The notes beneath the pieces were generated by a model. The model ran no database searches. It was not told the origin of the DNA and saw only the letters and a program-made list of their open reading frames with translations. Both the position numbers and the translations under genes were made by a program. Shown here one piece after another: positions 42,872-50,108 of a stretch of 64,000 nt of DNA; the first letter of the stretch is position 1; every line of letters begins with the position of its first letter. The stretch is taken from assembly GCA_039029735.1 (NCBI GenBank), contig JBCCFL010000010.1, positions 55,635 through 119,634 of the forward strand, written 5' to 3'. The DNA is from CADEDH01 sp039029735 (GTDB lineage Bacteria; Actinomycetota; Acidimicrobiia; Acidimicrobiales; SZUA-35).

Positions 42872-43750
42872 GTGGTCCGAACATGGACCACATTGGCTCT
42901 CGTGAGACATCTCCTCCGCCAGCGCTCCAGTTCGTCACGCACGGTGACGGTCGACGTGGGCCCGCAACGGCTCCACGTCACGGTGGAGAATCCGGGAGCC
43001 GGCCGCCCCCTCCTGCTCATCAACGGCATCGGAGCCACGGGCGAACTGTTCGGACCACTGCGTCAGCACTTCACCGATCGCGAGACGATCGCCTTCGATG
43101 CGCCGGGCGTCGGCGAGAGCTCCACACCGTGGTTCCCGATCACGATGCGCGGCATCGCAGACATCGTGGCCGCGATGGTCCGCAAGCTGGGCCATGACCA
43201 CCTCGACGTGTTCGGCCTGTCATGGGGCGGCGCGCTGGCTCAGGAGTTCGCCCGCCGCCATCCCGACATCGTGCGCGGGCTCGTGTTGGCTGCGACGATG
43301 CCCGGGTTCCCCTCCGTGCCCGGGCGCCCGGTTGCGATGTCGATCCTGTTGTCGCCACTTCGCTACTACTCGCCCGACTACCTCCGCCGGGTGGCCCCGG
43401 CACTCTACGGAGGAGCGATTGCCGAAGACCCAGACCTCATTGCCGAACACGCCAAGATTCGTGCCACCCGCCCACCGACGCCCCGCGGCTATCTCTACCA
43501 GCTGATGGCGATTCAGGCCTGGAGCAGCCAACCCTGGCTGCACAGCCTCCAGGCACCAACGCTCGTGCTCGCCGGCGACGACGACCCGATCATTCCCGTG
43601 ATCAACGCAAAGGTGATGGCGGCACGGATTCCGGACTCCCGCCTGGAGATCCTCGACGGTGCCGGGCACCTGTTCATGTTCCTCCGCAGTGACGAGACCG
43701 CCCGTCGCACGAAGGCCTTCCTGGACCAGCCCCGGCTCGACGCAGCCTGA
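42872..43750 (+). CDS. phaZ: PHA depolymerase-like alpha/beta hydrolase (PhaZ-type)
   Basis: The 292-residue protein resembles the intracellular medium-chain PHA depolymerase: LLLINGIGATGELF, FDAPGVGESSTPW, nucleophile S117 in GLSWGGALAQEF, VLAGDDDPIIP with the acid, and GAGHLFMF with the histidine. It lies 34 bases after phaC. The GTG at 42872 is one option; a later GTG at 42902 is possible. Expected role is mobilisation of stored PHA to hydroxyacids in the cytoplasm. Confidence 0.85.
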   Translation: MVRTWTTLALVRHLLRQRSSSSRTVTVDVGPQRLHVTVENPGAGRPLLLINGIGATGELFGPLRQHFTDRETIAFDAPGVGESSTPWFPITMRGIADIVAAMVRKLGHDHLDVFGLSWGGALAQEFARRHPDIVRGLVLAATMPGFPSVPGRPVAMSILLSPLRYYSPDYLRRVAPALYGGAIAEDPDLIAEHAKIRATRPPTPRGYLYQLMAIQAWSSQPWLHSLQAPTLVLAGDDDPIIPVINAKVMAARIPDSRLEILDGAGHLFMFLRSDETARRTKAFLDQPRLDAA

Positions 43751-43756
43751 TCAGCC

Positions 43757-43774
43757 GCCGGGCAGCGCCCCGGC
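43757..43774. terminator. Short GC hairpin after the PHA cluster
   Basis: GCCGGG and CCCGGC (6 bp) with a 6-base loop lie between the stop of phaZ and the stop of the leftward membrane protein, so they may end both transcripts. There is no T tract. Confidence 0.4.
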
Positions 43775-44338
43775 TCAGCTCGACGTGGTGGTTGACTCCT
43801 CCACGGTCGTCGTCGATTCCTCCACGGTCGTCGTCGACTCCTCCACCGACGTGGTCGACTCCTCCACCGACGTCGTGGACTCCTCCACGGTCGTGGTCGA
43901 CTCCTCGACCGACGTGGTGGACTCCTCCACCGACGTGGTGGACTCCTCGACCGTCGTCGTGGTCTCGGGTTCGGGCTCCGCATCGGTCGCCGGCGGCGCC
44001 GTGTCCGCCGGCGCTGACGTGCTCTCGGTGGGGACCGTGGTGGTGGTCTCGTCCGGATCGTCGCCGTCGGCTCCGCTGTCCAGCAGCGTGGGCCCCAACA
44101 CCGTGGCAAGGGCGCCGAGGCCCGACAGGATCGCAACGATCAGGAGCCAGGTGCCGATACGGCCCAACCCACGCCGAGGTGGCGGGCCCGCCGGCTGCTG
44201 CTCGAATGCGATCTGGGGCATCACCTCAGTTGGTGCACCCCGATCGCCCCAACCGGTGTCGGACTGCGGCAAGGCCTGCGTTGGTGCCTCGTCGTCACCG
44301 AAGGGGAACGGCCCCTCAGGATTCTGCGGGTGAGTCAT
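43775..44338 (-). CDS. Single-TM protein with VEESTT heptad repeat tail
   Basis: The 187-residue protein has a cytoplasmic-looking Pro/Gln-rich N-terminus (about 1-55), one membrane helix (about 60-82, IGTWLLIVAILSGLGALATVL), and an extracytoplasmic Thr/Ser/Glu-rich tail ending with eight copies of the heptad VEESTT(S/T). Such tails are typical of flexible cell-wall spacers. The ATG at 44338 lies inside the upstream MFS gene end (23-base overlap), indicating coupling to it. I do not recognise a family. The tail could be glycosylated; that is inference. Confidence 0.65.
   Translation of the reverse strand: MTHPQNPEGPFPFGDDEAPTQALPQSDTGWGDRGAPTEVMPQIAFEQQPAGPPPRRGLGRIGTWLLIVAILSGLGALATVLGPTLLDSGADGDDPDETTTTVPTESTSAPADTAPPATDAEPEPETTTTVEESTTSVEESTTSVEESTTTVEESTTSVEESTTSVEESTTTVEESTTTVEESTTTSS
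43784..43951 (-). repeat. Eight 21-bp tandem repeats encoding VEESTT(S/T)
   Basis: Eight consecutive 21-base units encode VEESTTS or VEESTTT at the C-terminus of the membrane protein. They are near-identical at the DNA level and a likely site of copy-number variation. Confidence 0.9.
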
Positions 44339-45479
44339 CACCAGGAACGGTACCTGGTAGCTGACGCCGGCGTGGCGCAACAGCGGCACGCACTGCGAAC
44401 ACCGTTCCCGCAGCAACGAGCATGGTTCCGGCGCCGAGCACCCCGAGCCACTCCACGCCGAGGGCGTCGATGACGAGACCGCCCAGCAACGGCCCGAACA
44501 CGCGCCCCACCGACATGATGGCCTGGGCGTCACCAGCCCGGTCGGACGGGTGGGCCGACCGGGCCGCAAGCGCCGCGAACGCGGCGGGGACCGCCATCCA
44601 GAACCCGAACCCCCAGAGCCCGACGCCGATCGCGAAGGCGACTGGCCCTCCCCCAACGGTGACGAGGAGCGCACACACGGCGGTGAGGACCATCCACGGG
44701 CTCGGGATCCCGCGACTCCACGGCCACACCGAGGCAGGGATGCTCACGACGGCATTGAGACTGAAGAGCGCCGCGACGGTACCGGTCGACAGACCGACGT
44801 CGCCGGTCCCGATCACCACGGCGTACTGGAAGATGGACGAGCCCCCGAGCGTGAACAGGCCGAGGGCGATCAACAACACGACCGCAGCCGGCACAGGCGA
44901 CGAGCGCTGTGATCGCGGCGGGACGGCGTCGGCGGCGCCGGTGCCACCGATGACGGCCAGTGGAACCACTGCGAGGGCGGCCAGAAACCCGAACACGGCG
45001 CTCGCCCCACCCGCCAGGGCGAATCCGGCGATCACTGGGCTTGCAGCGATCCCCACCACCGGTCCGATCACGGCCACGTTCGACATCCCCTTGTTGTCGC
45101 CGAACACCTGCACCCAGGCGAACCAGGTGATGAGGCCGATCGACAGCCCGCTGACCAGGCGAAGGCCCAACAGCACGGCGAACGGGGGAAGGAATGCTGA
45201 GATCGCGTTGACCGACACGGCGAGAAGGAGGGCGACGAGAAACACCCGTCGGCTCGGTCGAAGCCAGCGACCAGCCCCCCAGGATCCGGCGGCGAACCCA
45301 CCGAGTTGGGTAGTGGTGATCAACGCCGCAGTGGCGAGACCAACGTCGTACACCTCGGCCACGAGATCGAGCAGGAACGGCGTGGCCGTGAGAACCAGGT
45401 GTGTGAAACCAACCGCCAACAGCACGCCCGGCGCAACACGGGGGCGGAGAAGGACCGCCAACCTGACCGGAATCTGCAT
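44316..45479 (-). CDS. Major facilitator superfamily transporter
   Basis: The 387-residue protein has about twelve hydrophobic segments, with a GAGRWLRPSRRVFL loop between helices 2 and 3 that matches the MFS A-motif position. Overall it resembles drug/proton antiporters (DHA1 type). Its 3' end overlaps the next leftward gene by 23 bases. No regulator is adjacent. The substrate is unknown. Confidence 0.82.
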   Translation of the reverse strand: MQIPVRLAVLLRPRVAPGVLLAVGFTHLVLTATPFLLDLVAEVYDVGLATAALITTTQLGGFAAGSWGAGRWLRPSRRVFLVALLLAVSVNAISAFLPPFAVLLGLRLVSGLSIGLITWFAWVQVFGDNKGMSNVAVIGPVVGIAASPVIAGFALAGGASAVFGFLAALAVVPLAVIGGTGAADAVPPRSQRSSPVPAAVVLLIALGLFTLGGSSIFQYAVVIGTGDVGLSTGTVAALFSLNAVVSIPASVWPWSRGIPSPWMVLTAVCALLVTVGGGPVAFAIGVGLWGFGFWMAVPAAFAALAARSAHPSDRAGDAQAIMSVGRVFGPLLGGLVIDALGVEWLGVLGAGTMLVAAGTVFAVRAAVAPRRRQLPGTVPGDDSPAES

Positions 45480-45552
45480 GGCCGCGCGACGCTAGCCGCC
45501 GATCGGCCGAAGGCGGTTCGATGCGCTCGACGTGAATGTGCTCCTCGGCTCC

Positions 45553-46209
45553 TCAGTACCGACGTCGACTTCGCGTGAGGTGGATCGCCCCGAGCACGGC
45601 GCCGTAGATCACGTGCCCAACGATGGCGACGACGTACGTGGCCGGCACGAGAGGGAACAGCGTCTGCTGGCCGTGCGGTGAGTAGACCAGCACCGCGATG
45701 AGGCCCTCACAGACGACGAGGCCAAAGGCGACGCCGGCCACCACGCCCCGCAGGCCGAAGGCGTAGTAGAACAGCGCCAGCCCGCCACCATTGCCGACGA
45801 AGCGCCAGAGGTAGCCGAAGACCCACCCTGGTGACAGGCCGAGTGCTGTGCCGATGTGGGGAATCGGATCGCGGTCCATCCATCCGAACGCCAGGAATGC
45901 CCAGCGGAACAGGTCGTACACGAAGGTGGCCACCACACCAGCGATCACTGCCTCCGCGGTCAAACGGCGAGAACGGCGACTCACCGTCAGCAGGACGGCA
46001 AGAGCGAGGAGGCCCGGCAGGAGTACGCCCACCGCCAGCGTCTTGAGATCGACGACACCGAACGTCGACGCCCCGACGAGCGAAACCGGCGTTGCGCCCA
46101 CCGTCATGAGGAGCAGCCGCTCACGACGACCGAGGCCACGGCAGTCGGCCATCGGCACGCCCGTGGTTTGGCCCGGTGTCGGGCCAGCGCGGCCTGGACT
46201 GGTGATCAT
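45553..46209 (-). CDS. Multi-pass membrane protein
   Basis: The 218-residue protein has about six hydrophobic stretches (VGATPVSLVGAS, LAVGVLLPGLLALAVLL, AVIAGVVATFVYDLFRWAFLAF, VFGYLWRFVGNGGGLALFYYAF, VAGVAFGLVVCEGLIAVLV, ATYVVAIVGHVIYGAVLG) and a basic C-terminus. It resembles uncharacterised integral membrane proteins with a histidine in the last helix (GHVIYG). The ATG at 46209 is preceded by GGAGGGCC. It follows the anchored propeller-like gene on the same strand, 73 bases apart. Confidence 0.65.
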   Translation of the reverse strand: MITSPGRAGPTPGQTTGVPMADCRGLGRRERLLLMTVGATPVSLVGASTFGVVDLKTLAVGVLLPGLLALAVLLTVSRRSRRLTAEAVIAGVVATFVYDLFRWAFLAFGWMDRDPIPHIGTALGLSPGWVFGYLWRFVGNGGGLALFYYAFGLRGVVAGVAFGLVVCEGLIAVLVYSPHGQQTLFPLVPATYVVAIVGHVIYGAVLGAIHLTRSRRRY

Positions 46210-46282
46210 GGTGGCCCTCCGAAGTGTTGGTCCACCCGAGCTACGTGGCGACGGGGGCCGACGGTTCGCGGCGACCGCTACC

Positions 46283-47383
46283 TCAGGGCCTGCGCCCCCA
46301 CGCCACGTGGACGCCCGCATCGACGCGGAGCCGATGGAGGGTGGCGGTGCGCCGGGCCTCCAGATCGGTGATCAGCAACGCGTCGAACCCGGGAACCGCA
46401 ACGAAACGCCCGGCCGGCGACACCCACGTTCGGGCCAGACCCGACGGCGACCCGGTTGTGATGGCCGTGCCATGGACGACGTCGAACACCTTGACGATCG
46501 GATTCGTCCCGTCGTTCGTGACGGTCTCGACCACGAGGGTGGTGTCGTTCGCCAAGAACCCACTCCCCAGCAACGCCGTGAGAGGCGGGTGGTCGAGCGG
46601 TTGGAGCGTCGCCCGGTCGACCCACGCGTTCGCACAGCCCGCCTGGTCGCAGGCTGCGACCACGAGCGTGTTCGGCCCAACGGCCACGAGCGAGCCATCC
46701 AGGACCGGCTCGTGGCCCGACGAGCCCAAGACGGAGATGACCCCGGCGTCGGAACCGATCACCTCGGGGCCGGCCAGCGGACGGCCGGCTGCGTCGGTGA
46801 CCGTGTCGGAGCCCCGCGGCACGGTCACGACCTCGACCACCTCGATGGCATCGACCCCGTTGATCGACACTCTCGACCAACGCCGCCCGCCGCCGTCCTC
46901 GTCGTGGCGGAGCCACACCCCACCGGCCACGGCCGGCACCACGGCCGTGATGGGCGCCGTGAGCGCGTCCGGAGCGAGGTCAGCACCAGCACCGGAGTCG
47001 ATGTCGACCAGGCCCCACGTGCCCGCACCTTCGTCGACGATGACGAGGCCGTCCACGATCAGCTCCGGTCTGCCGCGTTGCCCAAGCGGCCAAACCGCTC
47101 CCGAGTCGAGATCGACGACGAGGATCTCGGTGTCGATCGCACCGACCGCCAGCACGAGCCCCACCGGCTCCCCCAGAACCGGCCCGTCGCCAGGTCTCAC
47201 CTGATCGATCGAGCGCTCGACGGTCGTCGGTGGTGGCAGGCCGTCGGGGCCGCCGGCCTGGCCGACTAGCACCAGGCCCGCGACCACCACGATGGCCAGG
47301 CCCGCAACGGTGATGAGGTCGCCGCGAGTCACCTTCGCAGCGTGGCCGACCCGGCGCGGGCTCCGCAACGACGGCTCCGGCAC
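46283..47383 (-). CDS. Membrane-anchored propeller-like protein
   Basis: The 366-residue protein has a short basic N-terminus, one membrane helix (about 24-43) and an extracytoplasmic domain with repeating strand patterns such as EILVVDLDSGAVWPL, LIVDGLVIVDEGAGTWGLVDIDSG and VFDVVHGTAITTG. These look like beta-propeller blades of a WD40/NHL-like kind. A cysteine pair (CDQAGC) is present. No family is recognised. GTG at 47383 starts it, divergent from the DUF1801 gene. Confidence 0.6.
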   Translation of the reverse strand: MPEPSLRSPRRVGHAAKVTRGDLITVAGLAIVVVAGLVLVGQAGGPDGLPPPTTVERSIDQVRPGDGPVLGEPVGLVLAVGAIDTEILVVDLDSGAVWPLGQRGRPELIVDGLVIVDEGAGTWGLVDIDSGAGADLAPDALTAPITAVVPAVAGGVWLRHDEDGGGRRWSRVSINGVDAIEVVEVVTVPRGSDTVTDAAGRPLAGPEVIGSDAGVISVLGSSGHEPVLDGSLVAVGPNTLVVAACDQAGCANAWVDRATLQPLDHPPLTALLGSGFLANDTTLVVETVTNDGTNPIVKVFDVVHGTAITTGSPSGLARTWVSPAGRFVAVPGFDALLITDLEARRTATLHRLRVDAGVHVAWGRRP

Positions 47384-47435
47384 AGATCACCCGCCCGGGT
47401 GGCCTGACGGCGAATCTTGCCGCCACACTCGGGCG

Positions 47436-47780
47436 ATGGACGACGCCGTGGCCTCCTGGTTCGACACGACCCACAATCCCAAGGCCTCCGTGATGCGCGC
47501 CGTGCGCGACGTGATCATGGAAGATCCCGACATCACCGAGACCGTGAAGTACCGGGCGCCTGCGTTCGAGTACGACGGGATCATCTGCTACTTCAACTGG
47601 TCGTCGAAGAAGCGGGCGAGCCTGATCTTCCCCGCCGGCCGCACGATCCCTGGTGATCACCCGGAGCTGGAAGACGGCTCCAACATCCAACGGATGATGT
47701 ACTTCGACGACATGGACGCCGTCACCGGCAAGGCCGATGCACTACGCAACGTGATCGCCGCCTACATGGCCGCCCGCTGA
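47436..47780 (+). CDS. DUF1801 (YdhG/frataxin-like) protein
   Basis: The 114-residue protein shows the DUF1801 pattern: an N-terminal helix (MRAVRDVIMEDPDITETVKYRAPAFEYDGIICYFN), with hydrophobic and aromatic strand residues, then SLIFPAGRTI and a C-terminal helix after the acidic DDMDAVTGK. The fold is similar to frataxin or the YdhG group. Its function is unknown. The ATG at 47436 was chosen because the domain starts there. Confidence 0.75.
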   Translation: MDDAVASWFDTTHNPKASVMRAVRDVIMEDPDITETVKYRAPAFEYDGIICYFNWSSKKRASLIFPAGRTIPGDHPELEDGSNIQRMMYFDDMDAVTGKADALRNVIAAYMAAR

Positions 47781-47789
47781 CGAACGGCG

Positions 47790-48329
47790 CTACACCCGCT
47801 CGAGCGGTCGATGGGGGCCGGGAGGAGTGGTCGCCTCGATGGCGTCGCCCGGCCGGACCACGCCACTGAGTACGACGACGGCCATGATGCCGGCGAGCCG
47901 TGCCACTGCGCCGTCGTCGTCGCGATCGAGCACGGCGGCCCGTAGGCCCTGCTGGAACCCGTCGATCTGCCCGCACGGATTCCGCAGGCCGGTCACGGCA
48001 ATCAGCGCCGTGTCGCCGAGCCGAAGCACGCTGCCCACCGGTAGGCCCAACAGGTCGATCCCCGACGTGGTGATGTTCTCCCCCAGGTCACCGGGGCCGA
48101 CTGTGAACCCGTGCTCGGCCACGCGATGGAACAGCTCGGCGTGGATGAGGTGCACCTGACGAAGGTTGGGCTGGGTGGGATCGGCCCGCACCCGGGACCG
48201 ATGACGGACCTGAGCGCCCATGTGGGCGTCGCCCCGCACCCCGAGGCCGGCGACGAGCTCGACTTCGGGCTCCGAGGTCTTCGTGAAGGTGTGGCCGGCA
48301 GAGAGATGAACGGCCGTGACGGTTCCCAT
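47790..48329 (-). CDS. MOSC-domain protein
   Basis: The 179-residue protein is a MOSC (Moco sulfurase C-terminal) domain: GDLGENITTSGIDLLGLPVGSVLRLGDT and the conserved cysteine in GLRNPCGQID. MOSC domains handle sulfur or bind molybdenum cofactor. It lies 20 bases downstream of the EthD-like gene on the same strand, suggesting a two-gene operon. The cofactor partner enzyme is not in the window. Confidence 0.88.
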   Translation of the reverse strand: MGTVTAVHLSAGHTFTKTSEPEVELVAGLGVRGDAHMGAQVRHRSRVRADPTQPNLRQVHLIHAELFHRVAEHGFTVGPGDLGENITTSGIDLLGLPVGSVLRLGDTALIAVTGLRNPCGQIDGFQQGLRAAVLDRDDDGAVARLAGIMAVVVLSGVVRPGDAIEATTPPGPHRPLERV

Positions 48330-48349
48330 CGCTGCGCGCCTGCTGTCGC

Positions 48350-48937
48350 CTACTGCTCCACCAGCACGACGCGCCGCAGCGAGCGATGCGGATCACTGAA
48401 CTGGGCCACATCGTCGAGGATGGCCTGCTTCGCTGCGTCGTCATCGAAGAACCGGTCGCTCAGCTCCTCGCGCGATCGGAAGGCGCACATCGCGATGCCA
48501 TCGATCGGGGTGCCCGACAATGTGGCGAGCACCGAGATCTGGGTGTAGTCGCACATGGCCGAGTGGGACCGCAACGCCAGCGGCGCATGCACGTCACGCC
48601 AGTGGGCGTCGACAGCTTCATGGCTCATCTGCGATGGCCCGACCAGACCGAATGAGGCAATGACACGTCCGGCCGCAGGCGTCGGCTCCTCGGGCTTTAC
48701 CGCCCTGGCGTAGCAGACGTGGAGCCCGACGTCGGCTGCCGCTGTACAGGCCGCCAGATCGTCGGTGGCACCACGCACCACAGCGGAGTACGGCCGGTCG
48801 TCGCGCTCGCGGCCATGGTTGAGATAGAGCCGACCTCCGATACGTTCCGCCAGGGCGGATGCAGCATCGGGGTCCGATGACAGGGCGACGAGTTCCAGCA
48901 CGCCCACATGCTGACACGGTTCGCCGTGCGCGACCAT
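48350..48937 (-). CDS. EthD-like dimeric alpha/beta-barrel protein
   Basis: The 195-residue protein appears to hold two ferredoxin-like EthD units. The second shows SHEAVDAHWRDVHAPLALR, the classic EthD helix with the H-W-x-x-x-H pattern, and ends with ELSDRFFDDDAAKQAIL and DPHRSLRRVVL. EthD-like proteins accompany P450 and aromatic degradation genes. The ATG at 48937 is preceded by GGGGAC. It is upstream of the MOSC gene on the same strand and divergent from the small ORF below. Confidence 0.75.
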   Translation of the reverse strand: MVAHGEPCQHVGVLELVALSSDPDAASALAERIGGRLYLNHGRERDDRPYSAVVRGATDDLAACTAAADVGLHVCYARAVKPEEPTPAAGRVIASFGLVGPSQMSHEAVDAHWRDVHAPLALRSHSAMCDYTQISVLATLSGTPIDGIAMCAFRSREELSDRFFDDDAAKQAILDDVAQFSDPHRSLRRVVLVEQ

Positions 48938-48961
48938 GTCCCCGGGTGAGAGAAGGATCGA

Positions 48962-49141
48962 ATGCCAACGGTTCGGAGCCACGACTACGACATCGATGTC
49001 GAGGTGACCTGCCCTGCAAACGGCCCGACGCTGCTGTTGGTGGCCGGACGTTGCGAGACCCAACGCCAGATCGCGTGCCGCACGCTCGTGGTGCACGGTG
49101 GCGACGGCCCGGTGTTCCCAGCCGACCACGGGCCGTCGTGA
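48962..49141 (+). CDS. Small protein (59 aa) translationally coupled to a lipoprotein
   Basis: An ATG at 48962 with AGAAGG five bases before it opens a 59-residue frame beginning MPTVRSHDYDIDVEVTCP. Codons are GC-rich at the third position and the stop overlaps the next gene's GTG as GTGA. It has three cysteines. Because of length it is easy to miss, and no family is known. It starts 24 bases from the divergent EthD gene. Confidence 0.5.
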   Translation: MPTVRSHDYDIDVEVTCPANGPTLLLVAGRCETQRQIACRTLVVHGGDGPVFPADHGPS

Positions 49142-49974
49142 CTCGTAACCGCCGGACCCGGTGGCCAGCGGTGATTGGGGTGGTGGCGGCACTCGTGATC
49201 ATGGCCGGCGCCTGCACGGGCGACCCCAGCGCGTCGGACGGCGACGACGGGGGTGCTCCGGGCACCGCCGCCGAGACGACCGGCACCGACTCAGCCGAGC
49301 CGACGGCCACTCCAACCGGTGTGACCTGCTACCGGAACCCGGCGACAACACTCACTGCGGTGTTCCTCGCCGTCGACGACGAGGCGTCGGCCCGGGCCAT
49401 ACCAGCCGATGGCAGCGACGACGACCTCGTGATGGCCCAGGGCCGCCGCCTCGACGACGGCGTGTGGCTGATGTACTCCAGCCGCGCAGGCAACGATGAG
49501 CAGGCGCCAGAGCCATCGATCTGGATCCGCGACGGCGACGGGCTCCGCCTCCCGGAAACGGCGGGCCTCGACCAGGTCGCCTGTGACGAGCTGACGAACC
49601 CCGCTGTGGGGGCCTCGACCGGAGCCGACCCGTTTGACATGGCACTCGGCGACCCCTCTCCGGTGCTGGCCACCGGCAGCCACTGCTTCGCCGACAGCGA
49701 CAGCCACCCAGGCGACGACTTCGTCACGCTGGTGGTCGCCGCCGACGCAACGGTGGCGGCCGACATGTCGTCGATGAACGAACAGAACGACGGCCCCGCA
49801 CTCGGATCGGCGACGGGACGTTTCGTCAGCGACAACGCCGTTGTGGTCGAGGTCAACCGCACCCGCGACGGTCGGAGCTCGACGGGATGGGAGCTCTGGC
49901 GCATCGCCGATGACCGTTCCACGCTCACCTATTCCCCCGCCGCCTACACGAGCTACGCCGTGGCCTGCGGCTGA
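49138..49974 (+). CDS. Predicted secreted lipoprotein
   Basis: The 278-residue protein starts with a basic segment (TRNRRTRWP), a hydrophobic helix ending in MAGACTG, an imperfect lipobox, and a Thr/Ala/Asp-rich linker. The mature domain has cysteine pairs (VTCYRN, QVACDEL, SHCFADS, AVACG) that may form disulfides and includes alternating strands such as LTAVFLAVDDE and VVVEVNRTRDG. No named family is recognised. GTG at 49138 overlaps the small upstream ORF as GTGA. Confidence 0.65.
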   Translation: MTRNRRTRWPAVIGVVAALVIMAGACTGDPSASDGDDGGAPGTAAETTGTDSAEPTATPTGVTCYRNPATTLTAVFLAVDDEASARAIPADGSDDDLVMAQGRRLDDGVWLMYSSRAGNDEQAPEPSIWIRDGDGLRLPETAGLDQVACDELTNPAVGASTGADPFDMALGDPSPVLATGSHCFADSDSHPGDDFVTLVVAADATVAADMSSMNEQNDGPALGSATGRFVSDNAVVVEVNRTRDGRSSTGWELWRIADDRSTLTYSPAAYTSYAVACG

Positions 49975-50108
49975 GGCTCGTCGGGGCCGGCAACCAGAGC
50001 ACCGAGCTCGACGAGAACGTGCGCCCGTCCCCCGCGAGAGCTCAGAGCTAGGATCGCCCCATCGAACGCCTTCGTCACCCCCTCACGCAGCCCTTTGCCG
50101 GCACGAAC

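Noticed and set aside
43784..43951. Regular 21-base repeats could look like a CRISPR array
   Set aside because: The units are contiguous without spacers, stay in frame and encode VEESTT(S/T) at the end of a membrane protein.
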